Shown piece by piece: positions 15,434 through 24,327 of a DNA stretch of 64,000 nt. The stretch comes from Flavobacterium saccharophilum (GTDB lineage: Bacteria > Bacteroidota > Bacteroidia > Flavobacteriales > Flavobacteriaceae). A model generated the notes under the pieces. It had not been told where the DNA came from, made no database searches, and worked only from the letters and a program-made list of their open reading frames with translations. The stretch spans positions 536,422-600,421 of the forward strand of contig NZ_FRBY01000005.1 of NCBI RefSeq assembly GCF_900142735.1. The letters are read 5' to 3'. Each line of letters begins with the position of its first letter. Position 1 is the first letter of the stretch. Made by a program: the position numbers and the translations under genes.

Positions 15434-18283
15434 ATGAGAACAGATGCTTTTGCTTTAAGACACATTGGCCCGAGAGAAACAGATCTTCCACACATGTTAA
15501 AAACCATTGGAGTGGAATCGATTGAACAACTTGTTTATGAAACCCTTCCAGACGATATTCGTTTAAAAGCGCCTTTGAATTTAGATCCTGCAATGACAGA
15601 GTACGAATTCGCAAATCATATTCAGGAACTAGGGAAGAAAAATAAAGTATTCAAATCCTATATTGGTTTGGGTTATCACCCAACTATCGTTCCGGCTCCA
15701 ATTCAAAGAAACATCTTCGAAAATCCAGGATGGTATACCGCTTACACACCTTATCAGGCAGAAATTGCTCAAGGTCGTCTTGAAGCTATTTTAAATTTCC
15801 AAACTACTGTTATTGAATTATCAGGAATGGAAATTGCCAATGCATCTTTATTAGATGAAGGTACAGCTGCAGCAGAAGCGATGGCGTTATTATTTGACGT
15901 TCGTACACGTGATCAAAAGAAAAACAATACAAACAAATTCTTCGTTTCTGAAGAAATTTTACCTCAAACTTTATCGATATTACAAACACGTTCAACTCCG
16001 GTTGGAATTGAATTAGTTGTTGGTAACCACGAAACTTTTGACTTTTCAAATGAGTTCTTCGGAGCCATTGTACAATATCCAGGAAAATATGGTCAGGTAA
16101 ATGATTATACTGCTTTTGTTGCTAAAGCAAAAGAAAATGAAATCAAAGTTGCCTTTGCTGCTGATATTTTATCATTAGCTACTTTAACTTCTCCGGGAGA
16201 AATGGGAGCAGCTGTAGTGGTTGGAACTACTCAACGTTTTGGTGTACCAATGGGTTACGGTGGTCCTCACGCTGCTTTTTTTGCAACTAAAGAAGAATAC
16301 AAACGATCTATGCCAGGTCGTATTATCGGAGTTTCTATTGATGTAAACGGAAATCGCGCTTTACGTATGGCTTTAGGAACTCGCGAACAGCACATTAAAC
16401 GTGAAAAAGCAACTTCAAATATTTGTACAGCTCAGGTTTTACTTGCAGTTATGGCAGGAATGTATGCGGTATACCACGGACCAAAAGGATTACAATATAT
16501 TGCAGGTAAAGTTCACGCATCAGCGGTTACTACTGCTGAAGCTTTAAATAAATTGGGTGTTTACCAAACTAACACAGCTTACTTTGATACTATTCTGGTA
16601 AAAGCAGATGCTCAAAAAGTAAAAGCCGTAGCGGAGAAAAACGAAGTAAATTTCTTCTATGTTGATGCCGATACCATTTCTATCTCATTCAACGAAACAA
16701 CTTCAATTGCTGACATCAATCAAATTATATCAATTTTTGCTGAAGCTTTAGGAAAAGAAACTTTTACCGTTTCTGAATTAACTGAAGCAAGTCAATTACC
16801 TGCTTCATTAGAAAGAACGTCTTCTTTCTTAACGCATGATGTTTTCAACAATCATCATTCAGAAAGTCAGTTAATGCGTTACATCAAAAAATTAGAGCGT
16901 AAAGATTTATCGTTGAACCATTCGATGATTTCATTAGGTTCTTGTACGATGAAATTAAACGCAGCTTCAGAAATGTTGCCTTTATCAATGCCAAACTGGA
17001 ACAGCATTCACCCTTTTGCACCAGTAGAACAAGCGGAAGGTTATATCACAATGCTTAAAAAATTAGAAGAGCAATTAAATGTAATTACTGGTTTTGCCGG
17101 AACAACATTACAGCCTAATTCAGGAGCTCAGGGAGAATATGCTGGTTTAATGGCGATTCGCGCTTACCATTTATCAAGAGGCGATAGCCACCGTAATGTA
17201 TGTTTAATTCCTTCATCAGCTCACGGAACCAATCCTGCTTCTGCAGCAATGGCCGGAATGAAAATCATCGTTACTAAAACTACTCCGGAAGGAAACATTG
17301 ACGTAGAAGATTTAAGAGAAAAAGCGATTGAACATAAAGATGATTTATCTTGTTTAATGGTAACATATCCTTCTACTCACGGAGTTTTCGAATCTTCAAT
17401 TATTGAAATCACAAAATTAATCCACGACAACGGCGGATTAGTATATATGGATGGTGCTAATATGAACGCGCAAGTTGGATTAACAAATCCTGCTACAATT
17501 GGCGCTGACGTTTGTCACTTAAACTTGCACAAAACTTTCGCTATTCCTCACGGTGGTGGTGGACCAGGAGTTGGACCAATCTGTGTGAACGAAAAATTAG
17601 TTCCGTTTTTACCAACAAACCCAATCTTAAAAGTAGGTGGCGAACAAGCGATTACAGCAATTTCATCTGCACCTTACGGATCTGCTTTAGTATGTTTAAT
17701 CTCTTACGGCTACATCACAATGATGGGTGCTGAAGGATTAAAAAGTGCTACAGAGCATGCTATCTTAAATGCTAACTACATGAAAGCGCGTTTCGAAGGA
17801 CACTACCCAATTCTTTATACAGGAGAATGTGGAAGAGCTGCTCACGAAATGATTTTAGATTGTCGTTCATTTAAAGAAAACGGAATCGAAGTTGGTGATA
17901 TCGCAAAACGTTTGATGGATTACGGTTTCCACGCACCGACAGTATCTTTCCCGGTAGCAGGAACTTTAATGATTGAACCTACAGAATCTGAAGATTTAGC
18001 AGAATTAGATCGTTTTTGTGATGCTCTTATCTCAATCAGAAAAGAGATTGAAGCTGCAACAGCCGATGATAAAAACAACGTATTAAAAAATGCGCCTCAC
18101 ACATTAGCAATGTTAACTACTGACAACTGGGCTTTCCCTTACACTAGAGAAAAAGCGGCTTACCCATTAGAATACATTGCTGATAATAAATTCTGGCCAT
18201 CAGTTCGTCGTGTTGACGATGCATACGGTGACAGAAATTTAGTTTGTAGCTGTGCGCCAATCGAAGCTTACATGGAAAACTAA
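15434..18283 (+). CDS. gcvP: Glycine dehydrogenase (decarboxylating), P-protein
   Basis: GcvP is the PLP-dependent P-protein of the glycine cleavage system. It decarboxylates glycine and passes the aminomethyl group to the lipoyl H-protein. The 949-residue single-chain form has an N-terminal half starting FALRHIGPRETDLPHML and a C-terminal half with the PLP lysine at residue 700 in HLNLHKTFAIPHGGGG. The glycine-rich GPHAAFFA and the C-terminal RRVDDAYGDRNLVCSC are also typical. The gcvT and gcvH genes are not in the window, as is common in Bacteroidota. A strong terminator follows. Confidence 0.97.
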   Translation: MRTDAFALRHIGPRETDLPHMLKTIGVESIEQLVYETLPDDIRLKAPLNLDPAMTEYEFANHIQELGKKNKVFKSYIGLGYHPTIVPAPIQRNIFENPGWYTAYTPYQAEIAQGRLEAILNFQTTVIELSGMEIANASLLDEGTAAAEAMALLFDVRTRDQKKNNTNKFFVSEEILPQTLSILQTRSTPVGIELVVGNHETFDFSNEFFGAIVQYPGKYGQVNDYTAFVAKAKENEIKVAFAADILSLATLTSPGEMGAAVVVGTTQRFGVPMGYGGPHAAFFATKEEYKRSMPGRIIGVSIDVNGNRALRMALGTREQHIKREKATSNICTAQVLLAVMAGMYAVYHGPKGLQYIAGKVHASAVTTAEALNKLGVYQTNTAYFDTILVKADAQKVKAVAEKNEVNFFYVDADTISISFNETTSIADINQIISIFAEALGKETFTVSELTEASQLPASLERTSSFLTHDVFNNHHSESQLMRYIKKLERKDLSLNHSMISLGSCTMKLNAASEMLPLSMPNWNSIHPFAPVEQAEGYITMLKKLEEQLNVITGFAGTTLQPNSGAQGEYAGLMAIRAYHLSRGDSHRNVCLIPSSAHGTNPASAAMAGMKIIVTKTTPEGNIDVEDLREKAIEHKDDLSCLMVTYPSTHGVFESSIIEITKLIHDNGGLVYMDGANMNAQVGLTNPATIGADVCHLNLHKTFAIPHGGGGPGVGPICVNEKLVPFLPTNPILKVGGEQAITAISSAPYGSALVCLISYGYITMMGAEGLKSATEHAILNANYMKARFEGHYPILYTGECGRAAHEMILDCRSFKENGIEVGDIAKRLMDYGFHAPTVSFPVAGTLMIEPTESEDLAELDRFCDALISIRKEIEAATADDKNNVLKNAPHTLAMLTTDNWAFPYTREKAAYPLEYIADNKFWPSVRRVDDAYGDRNLVCSCAPIEAYMEN

Positions 18284-18307
18284 GAAATAAGTTCTTCTAA
18301 TTATATC

Positions 18308-18347
18308 AAAACCCGACAGGTCTTAAGACTTGTCGGGTTTCTTTTTT
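18308..18347 (+). terminator. Rho-independent terminator after gcvP
   Basis: The stem AAACCCGACA / TGTCGGGTTT encloses GGTCTTAAGACT and is followed by a T-rich tail. Confidence 0.85.
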
Positions 18348-18388
18348 AAATCCCAATTTTAAAATCCCTAAAATCTAAAATCATAATG

Positions 18389-18505
18389 AGTGCGTGCCAG
18401 TATTTAAAAAAAGGCCTAATCAACTTTGCGCTTATGAGGCCTTTTCTTAAATACTGTCGGGCTATCCATGCTACTTCGGTAGCTTACTCCTATCCCTCAC
18501 GCGGA
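18389..18505 (+). ncRNA. Structured RNA-like element, copy 1 (Flavo-1-like?)
   Basis: An outer stem GCGTG (18392-18396) / CACGC (18498-18502) encloses two helices. Helix 2 is about 20 bp, CAGTATTTAA..AAGGCCT pairing with AGGCCTTTTCTTAAATACTG. Helix 3 is GCTAC-TTCG-GTAGC, a UUCG tetraloop. Conserved strands CGGGCTATCC and TATCCCTCACGC flank helix 3. Two more copies lie at 33032 (minus) and 63312, with the same conserved strands and co-varying stems. It fits my memory of the Flavo-1 RNA family, but this is not checked. Confidence 0.6.
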
Positions 18506-18588
18506 AGAAACGACAGGTTTTGAAGAAGAGTATCGTTTATATTTTCATCAAGTTCTCAAATGGTCTAATCAAAGAAAACAGTAAGTTT

Positions 18589-18686
18589 GTCATTCCGAGG
18601 AACGAGGAATCCCCGCAAGTAGCTCCGTTCCTAATAGCCAATCCTTGTCGAGCTTCTCGCGGGGATTCCTCGTTCCTCGGAATGAC
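18589..18686. repeat. Palindromic repeat family B, copy 1
   Basis: The arms GTCATTCCGAGGAACGAGG and its complement at 18668-18686 enclose AATCCCCGC / GCGGGGATT and a central region that also pairs in part. There is no coding potential. It is the same family as the copies at 32450-32892. Confidence 0.8.
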
Positions 18687-18762
18687 ATACTTTGTGAAAT
18701 TACCGCAATGGAGAAACCTGAAACCTGAAACCTGAAACAAAAAAAACTTTCCTCAAAATCTC

Positions 18763-18780
18763 ATTTCAAACGTTTGAAAT
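18763..18780. promoter_or_regulatory. Perfect 18-bp palindrome ATTTCAAACGTTTGAAAT
   Basis: A perfect palindrome centred on AACGTT, 152 bases before the KAS III-like ATG. LacI-type and some other dimeric regulators use sites with a central CG. A second AACGTT-centred palindrome lies at 28863-28884 near the acyl-CoA dehydrogenase. Confidence 0.5.
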
Positions 18781-18849
18781 CTCGGTAAAACTTAAATTTC
18801 ATTAAAAAATTAACAATATATCTCACAAATAATTATTATTTGATAATTA

Positions 18850-18861
18850 TATGCATGCATA
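18850..18861. promoter_or_regulatory. Palindrome TATGCATGCATA
   Basis: It lies 71 bases before the KAS III-like ATG. The 10-bp core ATGCATGCAT recurs at 28830-28839 upstream of the acyl-CoA dehydrogenase gene. A shared operator is possible. Confidence 0.4.
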
Positions 18862-18932
18862 GTATTTTTTATGATAGTTATCATAATTTTTTATATAATT
18901 TAGCAATAAATTTATTGGATAATTAAGGAATA

Positions 18933-19991
18933 ATGAAAATAAAAATAATAGGTATCGGAAGTTACATTCCGAATAAGGCAGTAAGCAATACTGATTTTGA
19001 CAAACATGTATTTTTAAATGAAGACGGAACTCCTTTTGGCTACCCAAATGAAGTTGTAATCAAAAAATTCAAAGGCATCACCGGAATCGAAAACCGACGC
19101 TATGCCGAAACTCAACATAACGCCTCAGATTTAGCTTTTTTCGCTGCTGAAAAAGCAATTGAAAACGCAGGAATCGATCGCGAAACTTTAGATTATATCA
19201 TTTTTGCCCATAACTTTGGAGATGTAAAATCAGGAACCCATCAAACCGATATTTTACCAAGTTTAGCAACTCGTGTAAAAAACAAATTGGCAATCAAAAA
19301 CCCTAAATGTGTGGCTTACGATATTCTTTTCGGATGTCCGGGCTGGATCGAAGGTGTTTTACAAGCTAATGCATTCATCAAATCCGGAATGGCAAAAAGA
19401 GTTTTAGTTATTGGAGCTGAAACTTTATCAAGGGTTGTTGACGATCACGATCGTGACTCCATGATCTATTCTGATGGCGCAGGAGCTTCAATCTTAGAAG
19501 GAACTGAAGGCGAATCTGGTTTGTTATCTTACGAAAGTGCTACTTTCGCTAATGATGAAGCCAACTTTTTATACTTCGGTAAATCATACAATCCAGATTT
19601 AGATCCGGATATCAAATACATTAAAATGTACGGTCGTAAAATTTACGAATTTGCATTGAGCCAGGTTCCGTGTGCCATGAAAAGCTGTTTAGATAAAAGC
19701 GGTATCGGAATTGACGAAGTGAAGAAAATCTTAATTCACCAGGCAAACGAAAAAATGGATGAAGCGATTATCGAGCGTTTCTACAAATTATACGACAAGA
19801 CTGCACCTAAAGACATCATGCCAATGAGTATTCATGATTTAGGAAATAGTAGTGTTGCAACTGTTCCAACTTTATACGATTTAATCCTAAAAGGAAAAAT
19901 CGAAGGTCATGAAATCAACAAAGGCGACGTTATCATTTTTGCTTCTGTTGGAGCCGGAATGAACGTTAATGCTTTTGTATATAGACATTAA
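18933..19991 (+). CDS. 3-oxoacyl-ACP synthase III family protein (KAS III-like)
   Basis: The 352-residue thiolase-fold protein keeps the KAS III triad: Cys135 in DILFGCPGW, His in ILIHQANEKM, and Asn in DLGNSSVATVPTL. KAS III enzymes condense acyl-CoA with malonyl-ACP, but Bacteroidota carry several paralogues and this one is not beside fab genes. Its neighbours are a methyltransferase, a GT2 glycosyltransferase and a lipid ABC pair, which suggests work on a special lipid or envelope component. Two palindromes upstream may be operators. The glycine-rich end DVIIFASVGAGMNVNAF is typical. Confidence 0.9.
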   Translation: MKIKIIGIGSYIPNKAVSNTDFDKHVFLNEDGTPFGYPNEVVIKKFKGITGIENRRYAETQHNASDLAFFAAEKAIENAGIDRETLDYIIFAHNFGDVKSGTHQTDILPSLATRVKNKLAIKNPKCVAYDILFGCPGWIEGVLQANAFIKSGMAKRVLVIGAETLSRVVDDHDRDSMIYSDGAGASILEGTEGESGLLSYESATFANDEANFLYFGKSYNPDLDPDIKYIKMYGRKIYEFALSQVPCAMKSCLDKSGIGIDEVKKILIHQANEKMDEAIIERFYKLYDKTAPKDIMPMSIHDLGNSSVATVPTLYDLILKGKIEGHEINKGDVIIFASVGAGMNVNAFVYRH

Positions 19992-20008
19992 TCCTAAGTC
20001 CAATTTAA

Positions 20009-20165
20009 GAAGTCCCATTGGGACGCCATGTTTATAGAATAATAAATGCGGTTCAGGAAAAGCTCCATTGGAGCGTTATCTGACAATTAGAAATATCGCT
20101 CCGATGGAGCTTTAATAAATTGACCATGCCATTTTATCTATAAATATTACGCTTCTATGAAGCTA
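20009..20165. repeat. Intergenic palindromic repeat, family C copy 2
   Basis: It contains GTCCCATTGGGAC, ATGTTTATAGAA, AGCTCCATTGGAGCG, CGCTCCGATGGAGCT and the inverted TCTATAAATAT. The order and inversion match the block at 13312-13488. Confidence 0.7.
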
Positions 20166-20190
20166 CAATCAAATTACATAAAAGAAATCT

Positions 20191-20228
20191 AGTCCGCATT
20201 TAAAAACAACATTTTAAATGCGGACTTT
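20191..20228. terminator. Hairpin terminator
   Basis: The stem GTCCGCATTTAAAA / TTTTAAATGCGGAC with a short loop is followed by TTTTC. It lies between the KAS III-like gene and the methyltransferase gene. Confidence 0.7.
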
Positions 20229-20275
20229 TCATTTTTTCATTCGAATTAAAAAACGCAAAAAAGAAGTAATCTTTG

Positions 20276-20283
20276 TATATTTG
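20276..20283 (+). promoter_or_regulatory. Promoter -7 box TATATTTG
   Basis: A full TAnnTTTG match, 52 bases before the methyltransferase ATG at 20336. Confidence 0.55.
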
Positions 20284-20335
20284 CGACCTAATATAAAATT
20301 AAGAACGAGAGATTGTTTCGTTCCTCGCAAAGACT

Positions 20336-20863
20336 ATGTACGAAAAAACGTTTCCAAATAAAAGATTCAAACTTACTTTAGAATTTTTACAAAAGCATAT
20401 CAAAACCTCTGAAACAATCCTTGATTTAGGAGTTGAAAATCCGTTTTCGAAAATCATGAAAGAAGCTGGTTATTCAGTAAAAAATACTACTGGCGAAGAT
20501 TTAGATTTGGATCAAAACGTTTTCAAAACAGATAACCAGGATGTTGTAACGGCTTTTGAAATCTTTGAACATTTATTAAATCCATTTACAATTTTAAGCG
20601 AAATTAAATCCGACAAGCTTTTAATTTCAATCCCGATGCGTTTATGGTTTTCTCCGGCATATCGTTCTAAAACGGATATGTGGGACAGACATTATCATGA
20701 ATTCGAAGATTGGCAATTAGACTGGCTTTTAGAAAAAACAGGCTGGAAAATCATCGACAGACAAAAATGGACAAACCCCGTTAAAAAGTTTGGTCTTCGT
20801 CCGTTTTTAAGAAGTTTTACCAACAGATATTACATTGTTTACGCTGAGAAAATAAAAGCCTAA
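20336..20863 (+). CDS. Class I SAM-dependent methyltransferase-like protein
   Basis: The 175-residue protein has motif I TILDLGVENPFSKIM near residue 28, an acidic ED at the end of strand 2, and VVTAFEIFEHLLNPFTIL like motif IV regions of methyltransferase_11/23 proteins, followed by ISIPMRLWF and a C-terminal strand YIVYAEKI. It is shorter than usual for the family. It precedes the GT2 gene and may act on a lipid or glycan, but the substrate is unknown. Confidence 0.78.
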   Translation: MYEKTFPNKRFKLTLEFLQKHIKTSETILDLGVENPFSKIMKEAGYSVKNTTGEDLDLDQNVFKTDNQDVVTAFEIFEHLLNPFTILSEIKSDKLLISIPMRLWFSPAYRSKTDMWDRHYHEFEDWQLDWLLEKTGWKIIDRQKWTNPVKKFGLRPFLRSFTNRYYIVYAEKIKA

Positions 20864-20864
20864 A

Positions 20865-21009
20865 CAAAATCCCAATATTTAAATCCCAAATTCCAATTAT
20901 TTGGAAAATTTCAAAAAAAAATCCAAATTCCAATTTAAACCATATCGGTAAGGATTGGAATTTGGAGTTTTTAAAGATTGGAATTTATTTTTAAATAATT
21001 TGGAATTTA
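20865..21009. repeat. 'aaattccaatt' inverted repeat, family D copy 1
   Basis: Runs of AAATTCCAATT on the left face AATTGGAATTTGG on the right, forming a long weak hairpin. A similar block fills 23462-23625. An open frame through it (20955 onward) is an artefact at the start of the GT2 gene. Confidence 0.6.
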
Positions 21010-21011
21010 AA

Positions 21012-21869
21012 ATGAAATTTATGAAGTACTATATTGTTATACCGGCTCACAACGAACAGGATTTAATCGGGCTGACCCTGCAATCTTTGGTTTCACAAAC
21101 GGTTTTACCTTCAAAAATTGTCGTAGTAAACGACAATTCTACAGATAAAACAGAAGAAGTTGTTTTGGGTTTTGCTAAAGACAATCCGTATATTTCTGTG
21201 GTAAACAAGACTTCAGATGCGATTCATATGCCGGGAAGCAAGGTAATTCAGGCTTTTCAAAAAGGTTTTGAAACTTTAGATTCTGAATACGATATAATTG
21301 TCAAAATTGACGGTGATTTAATTTTCCCTCCCAACTATTTCGAAACAATCATAAAACACTTTAAATCCGATCCAAAAATCGGAATGGTGGGCGGATTTTG
21401 TTACATCGAAAAAAATGGCGATTGGGTTTTAGAAAACCTAACTGATAAAGATCATATTCGCGGTGCTTTGAAAGCGTATAGAAAAGCAACATTTCAACAA
21501 ATTGGAGGTTTAAAACCTGCTATGGGTTGGGACACGGTAGACGAATTATTGTGTAAATATTACGATTGGAAAGTCGTTACAGATGAATCTTTACATGTAA
21601 AACACCTTAAACCAACAGGTGCCAATTACAATAAAACAGCACGTTACAAACAAGGAGAAGCTTTTTATACTTTAGGATACGGTTTCTGGATTACGGCAAT
21701 TGCTTCGGCAAAACTGGCGATGATGAAGAAAAAACCTTTCCTATTTTTGGACTACATAAAAGGATTCTGGAAAGCCAAAAAAGCAAAAACTCCTTTATTA
21801 GTTACCCCTGAACAAGGCAAATTTATCCGAAATTATCGTTTCAAAAAAATGAAAGAAAAGTTAATTTGA
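21012..21869 (+). CDS. GT2-family glycosyltransferase
   Basis: I place the start at 21012 (285 aa, MKFMKYYIVIPAHNEQD; 21021 is the alternative), since the longer frame reads through a repeat. The GT-A fold is shown by IVIPAHNEQDLIGLTLQSLV, IVVVNDNSTDKT, the metal-binding DGD in IVKIDGDLIFPP and GGLKPAMGWDTVDE downstream. Such enzymes transfer a sugar from a nucleotide donor to a lipid or polysaccharide at the membrane. There is no clear transmembrane span. The neighbouring methyltransferase and lipid ABC genes suggest envelope work. Confidence 0.9.
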   Translation: MKFMKYYIVIPAHNEQDLIGLTLQSLVSQTVLPSKIVVVNDNSTDKTEEVVLGFAKDNPYISVVNKTSDAIHMPGSKVIQAFQKGFETLDSEYDIIVKIDGDLIFPPNYFETIIKHFKSDPKIGMVGGFCYIEKNGDWVLENLTDKDHIRGALKAYRKATFQQIGGLKPAMGWDTVDELLCKYYDWKVVTDESLHVKHLKPTGANYNKTARYKQGEAFYTLGYGFWITAIASAKLAMMKKKPFLFLDYIKGFWKAKKAKTPLLVTPEQGKFIRNYRFKKMKEKLI

Positions 21870-21949
21870 TTCGGAAAACAGGCGAAAATCCAAAACTCAT
21901 AACCCAAAACTCGTAACTTCTTTTTACCTTAGCCAATATTTCAAAAACT

Positions 21950-22696
21950 ATGATGCTAATTCGTTATTTATCTCAAATAGGAAGATATTTTTTAATGCTG
22001 AAAGAAATTTTCAATAAACAGACTAAATGGTCTGTTATGAAAAAATTGATTTTCAAAGAAATCGATGACTTAATAATCGACTCTCTTGGTATCGTTTGCT
22101 TTATTTCCTTTTTTATCGGAGGAGTTGTGGCTATCCAAACGGCATTAAACTTAACGAACCCATTAATTCCAAAATATTTAATTGGTTTTGCTACACGTCA
22201 ATCTGTAATTCTGGAGTTTGCTCCTACTTTTATTTCGGTAATTATGGCCGGAAAAATGGGGTCTTATATCACTTCAAGTATTGGTACAATGCGTGTTACA
22301 GAACAAATTGATGCTTTAGAGGTTATGGGAGTTAATTCCTTAAACTATCTTGTTTTTCCAAAAATAGTAGCCTTATTAATGTATCCGTTCGTAATCGGAA
22401 TTAGTATGTTTCTGGGTATTTTTGGTGGCTGGCTGGCTTGTGCATATGGTGGATTTTCAACTAGTCAGGACTTTATTCAGGGTGCTCAAATGGAATTTAT
22501 TCCTTTTCATATTACATATGCTTTTATTAAAACGCTAATTTTCGCAATGTTGTTAGCGACCATTCCATCTTTTCACGGATATTACATGAAAGGTGGCGCA
22601 CTTGAAGTTGGTAAGGCTAGTACAGTATCATTTGTCTGGACATCTGTTTGTATTATTCTTTTCAATTATATATTAACTCAATTACTATTAGGATAA
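21950..22696 (+). CDS. MlaE-family lipid ABC transporter permease
   Basis: The 248-residue protein has the MlaE pattern: an N-terminal interfacial helix, then five or so membrane helices with SFFIGGVVAIQTALNL, VILEFAPTFISVIMAGKMGSYITSSIGTMRVTEQIDALEVMG and a C-terminal GGALEVGKASTVSFVWTS. MlaE works with the MlaF ATPase and an MCE protein to move phospholipids between inner and outer membranes. The next gene, the ATPase, overlaps its stop by one base. An MCE protein is not next to it here. Confidence 0.93.
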   Translation: MMLIRYLSQIGRYFLMLKEIFNKQTKWSVMKKLIFKEIDDLIIDSLGIVCFISFFIGGVVAIQTALNLTNPLIPKYLIGFATRQSVILEFAPTFISVIMAGKMGSYITSSIGTMRVTEQIDALEVMGVNSLNYLVFPKIVALLMYPFVIGISMFLGIFGGWLACAYGGFSTSQDFIQGAQMEFIPFHITYAFIKTLIFAMLLATIPSFHGYYMKGGALEVGKASTVSFVWTSVCIILFNYILTQLLLG

Positions 22697-23457
22697 TGAT
22701 CGAAGTAAAAAACATAGAAAAATCATTTGGCGACAGTAAAGTTTTAAAAGGCGTTTCGACTGTTTTTGAAACTGGAAAAACCAACCTAATAATTGGACAA
22801 AGTGGATCTGGGAAAACTGTTTTATTAAAAACGTTATTAGGAATTCACGCGCCAGACTCTGGTACAATTGAATTTGACGGACGTATTTATTCTGATTTAA
22901 ATCCGGATGAAAAAAGAGAACTAAGAACGGAAATCGGAATGGTTTTTCAGGGAAGTGCTTTATTTGATTCGATGACAGTTGAAGAAAATGTTGCTTTTCC
23001 TTTAAGAATGTTCACCAACGACAACAGGGCTAAAATTAAAGAGCGTGTTGACTTTGTTTTAGAAAGAGTAAATCTGGTTGACGCACATAAAAAATTACCT
23101 TCGGAAATCTCTGGAGGAATGCAAAAACGTGTAGCGATTGCACGTGCGATTGTAAATAATCCAAAATATTTGTTTTGTGATGAACCAAACTCTGGTTTAG
23201 ATCCAAACACTTCAACTTTGATTGATAATTTGATTAAGGAAATTACTGAAGAATATAATATTACAACGGTAATCAATACGCACGATATGAACTCTGTAAT
23301 GGAAATTGGAGAGAATATTGTATTCTTAAAAAAAGGAGTAAAAGCCTGGCAGGGAACTAAAGAAGAAATCTTTAGAACGGATAATAAAGATATTGTTAAG
23401 TTTGTTTACTCTTCAAACCTGTTTAAAAAAGTAAGAGAAGCTTATTTAAAAGGATAA
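22696..23457 (+). CDS. MlaF-family ABC transporter ATP-binding protein
   Basis: I place the start at the ATG at 22696, which shares its A with the permease TAA, giving 253 residues. Walker A is GQSGSGKT, the signature is EISGGMQKRVAIARAI, and Walker B is YLFCDEPNSGLDP. The SGGMQ signature and EPNSGLDP Walker B are usual for the MlaF group rather than for importers. It powers the MlaE-type permease for lipid transport across the envelope. No promoter is visible between the two genes. Confidence 0.94.
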   Translation: MIEVKNIEKSFGDSKVLKGVSTVFETGKTNLIIGQSGSGKTVLLKTLLGIHAPDSGTIEFDGRIYSDLNPDEKRELRTEIGMVFQGSALFDSMTVEENVAFPLRMFTNDNRAKIKERVDFVLERVNLVDAHKKLPSEISGGMQKRVAIARAIVNNPKYLFCDEPNSGLDPNTSTLIDNLIKEITEEYNITTVINTHDMNSVMEIGENIVFLKKGVKAWQGTKEEIFRTDNKDIVKFVYSSNLFKKVREAYLKG

Positions 23458-23461
23458 AACC

Positions 23462-23625
23462 TTTTTAAATTCCAATATAAAAAATTCCAAATTCCAATAA
23501 CTTGGAAAACTTCAATATTAAAAAAATCCAAATTCCAATTTTTACTAAGATTGGAATTTGGATTTTTTTATTGAAATTTCTTGCAGTTTGGAATTTGGGA
23601 TTTCTTTTTTGGAATTTTTTATTGA
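23462..23625. repeat. 'aattccaaatt' inverted repeat, family D copy 2
   Basis: The left side has repeated AAATTCCAAATTCCAA, the right side TTGGAATTTGG. The block lies between convergent genes and probably acts as a bidirectional terminator, with the stem AAAAATCCAAATTCCAAT / ATTGGAATTTGGATTTTT. Confidence 0.65.
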
Positions 23626-24221
23626 ATATTGATTAATTCAACTTCAGCATTTGGATTAAATAGATAAGTTTTACCGGAGCTGATTTCAATACATTCAAAA
23701 CGTTTTGTTCGAACCGCAAGTTTCTTAAATATTTTACCATTTTTAATTCTGAAAACGCTTCCGTAGGGAATTTCAAAAACGTAGTTTTTATCATTTCCAG
23801 CATCGTATTGTTTTAAAGCCAGAGACAAAGTAGTGTCGGTATCACTGCTTGCTGTTGGGTTCTTAAAATGCCTTGCTAACAATGGCAATAAATGTCCCGG
23901 AAATATTTCAGGCCGGATAAAAGGAACCATCATTCTTTGAAAAGTAAATTTCCATTCATTTCCGTGTGGCTTGATGTTTCTTCCAAACTTTTCAAAAGCC
24001 ACTAAATGCGAAATTTCATGAATCAGGGTAATCAAAAAACGATATTTATTGAGACTGGCATTTACAGTAATTTCATGTTTACCACTAAGTCCGCGTCTGT
24101 AATCGCCATGACGCGTCTGGCGCTCATTTACAATTTTAAGATGAACCTGATTGGCAACAATCAATTCAAAAACAGGCTTTACGGCATGTTCGGGGATGTA
24201 TCTTGCTAAAGTTTCGTTCAA
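23619..24221 (-). CDS. SprT-like zinc metalloprotein
   Basis: The 200-residue protein has the SprT-like active site HEISH in FLITLIHEISHLVAFEKFGRNIKPHGNEW, where two His and one Glu form an HExxH zinc motif. The N-terminal part is ARYIPEHAVKPVFELI. Eukaryotic Spartan is a DNA-protein crosslink protease; the role of bacterial SprT proteins is not well known. The gene is alone on the minus strand. The C-terminal half is all-beta, which may be a substrate domain. Confidence 0.87.
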   Translation of the reverse strand: MNETLARYIPEHAVKPVFELIVANQVHLKIVNERQTRHGDYRRGLSGKHEITVNASLNKYRFLITLIHEISHLVAFEKFGRNIKPHGNEWKFTFQRMMVPFIRPEIFPGHLLPLLARHFKNPTASSDTDTTLSLALKQYDAGNDKNYVFEIPYGSVFRIKNGKIFKKLAVRTKRFECIEISSGKTYLFNPNAEVELINIQ

Positions 24222-24327
24222 ATCGATTACGTATTAATATATCAAAAAACAAATCTAAGAAAACATTTTATTCATAGCGATTTAATCAGACAAAACATTT
24301 TGTAAACCACTACAAAAATGAATCGTA

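Noticed and set aside
18520..18740. Open frames on both strands around 18.6 kb
   Set aside because: Both lie in the palindromic repeat and read mirror-image peptides (RNEESP-type), as repeats do.
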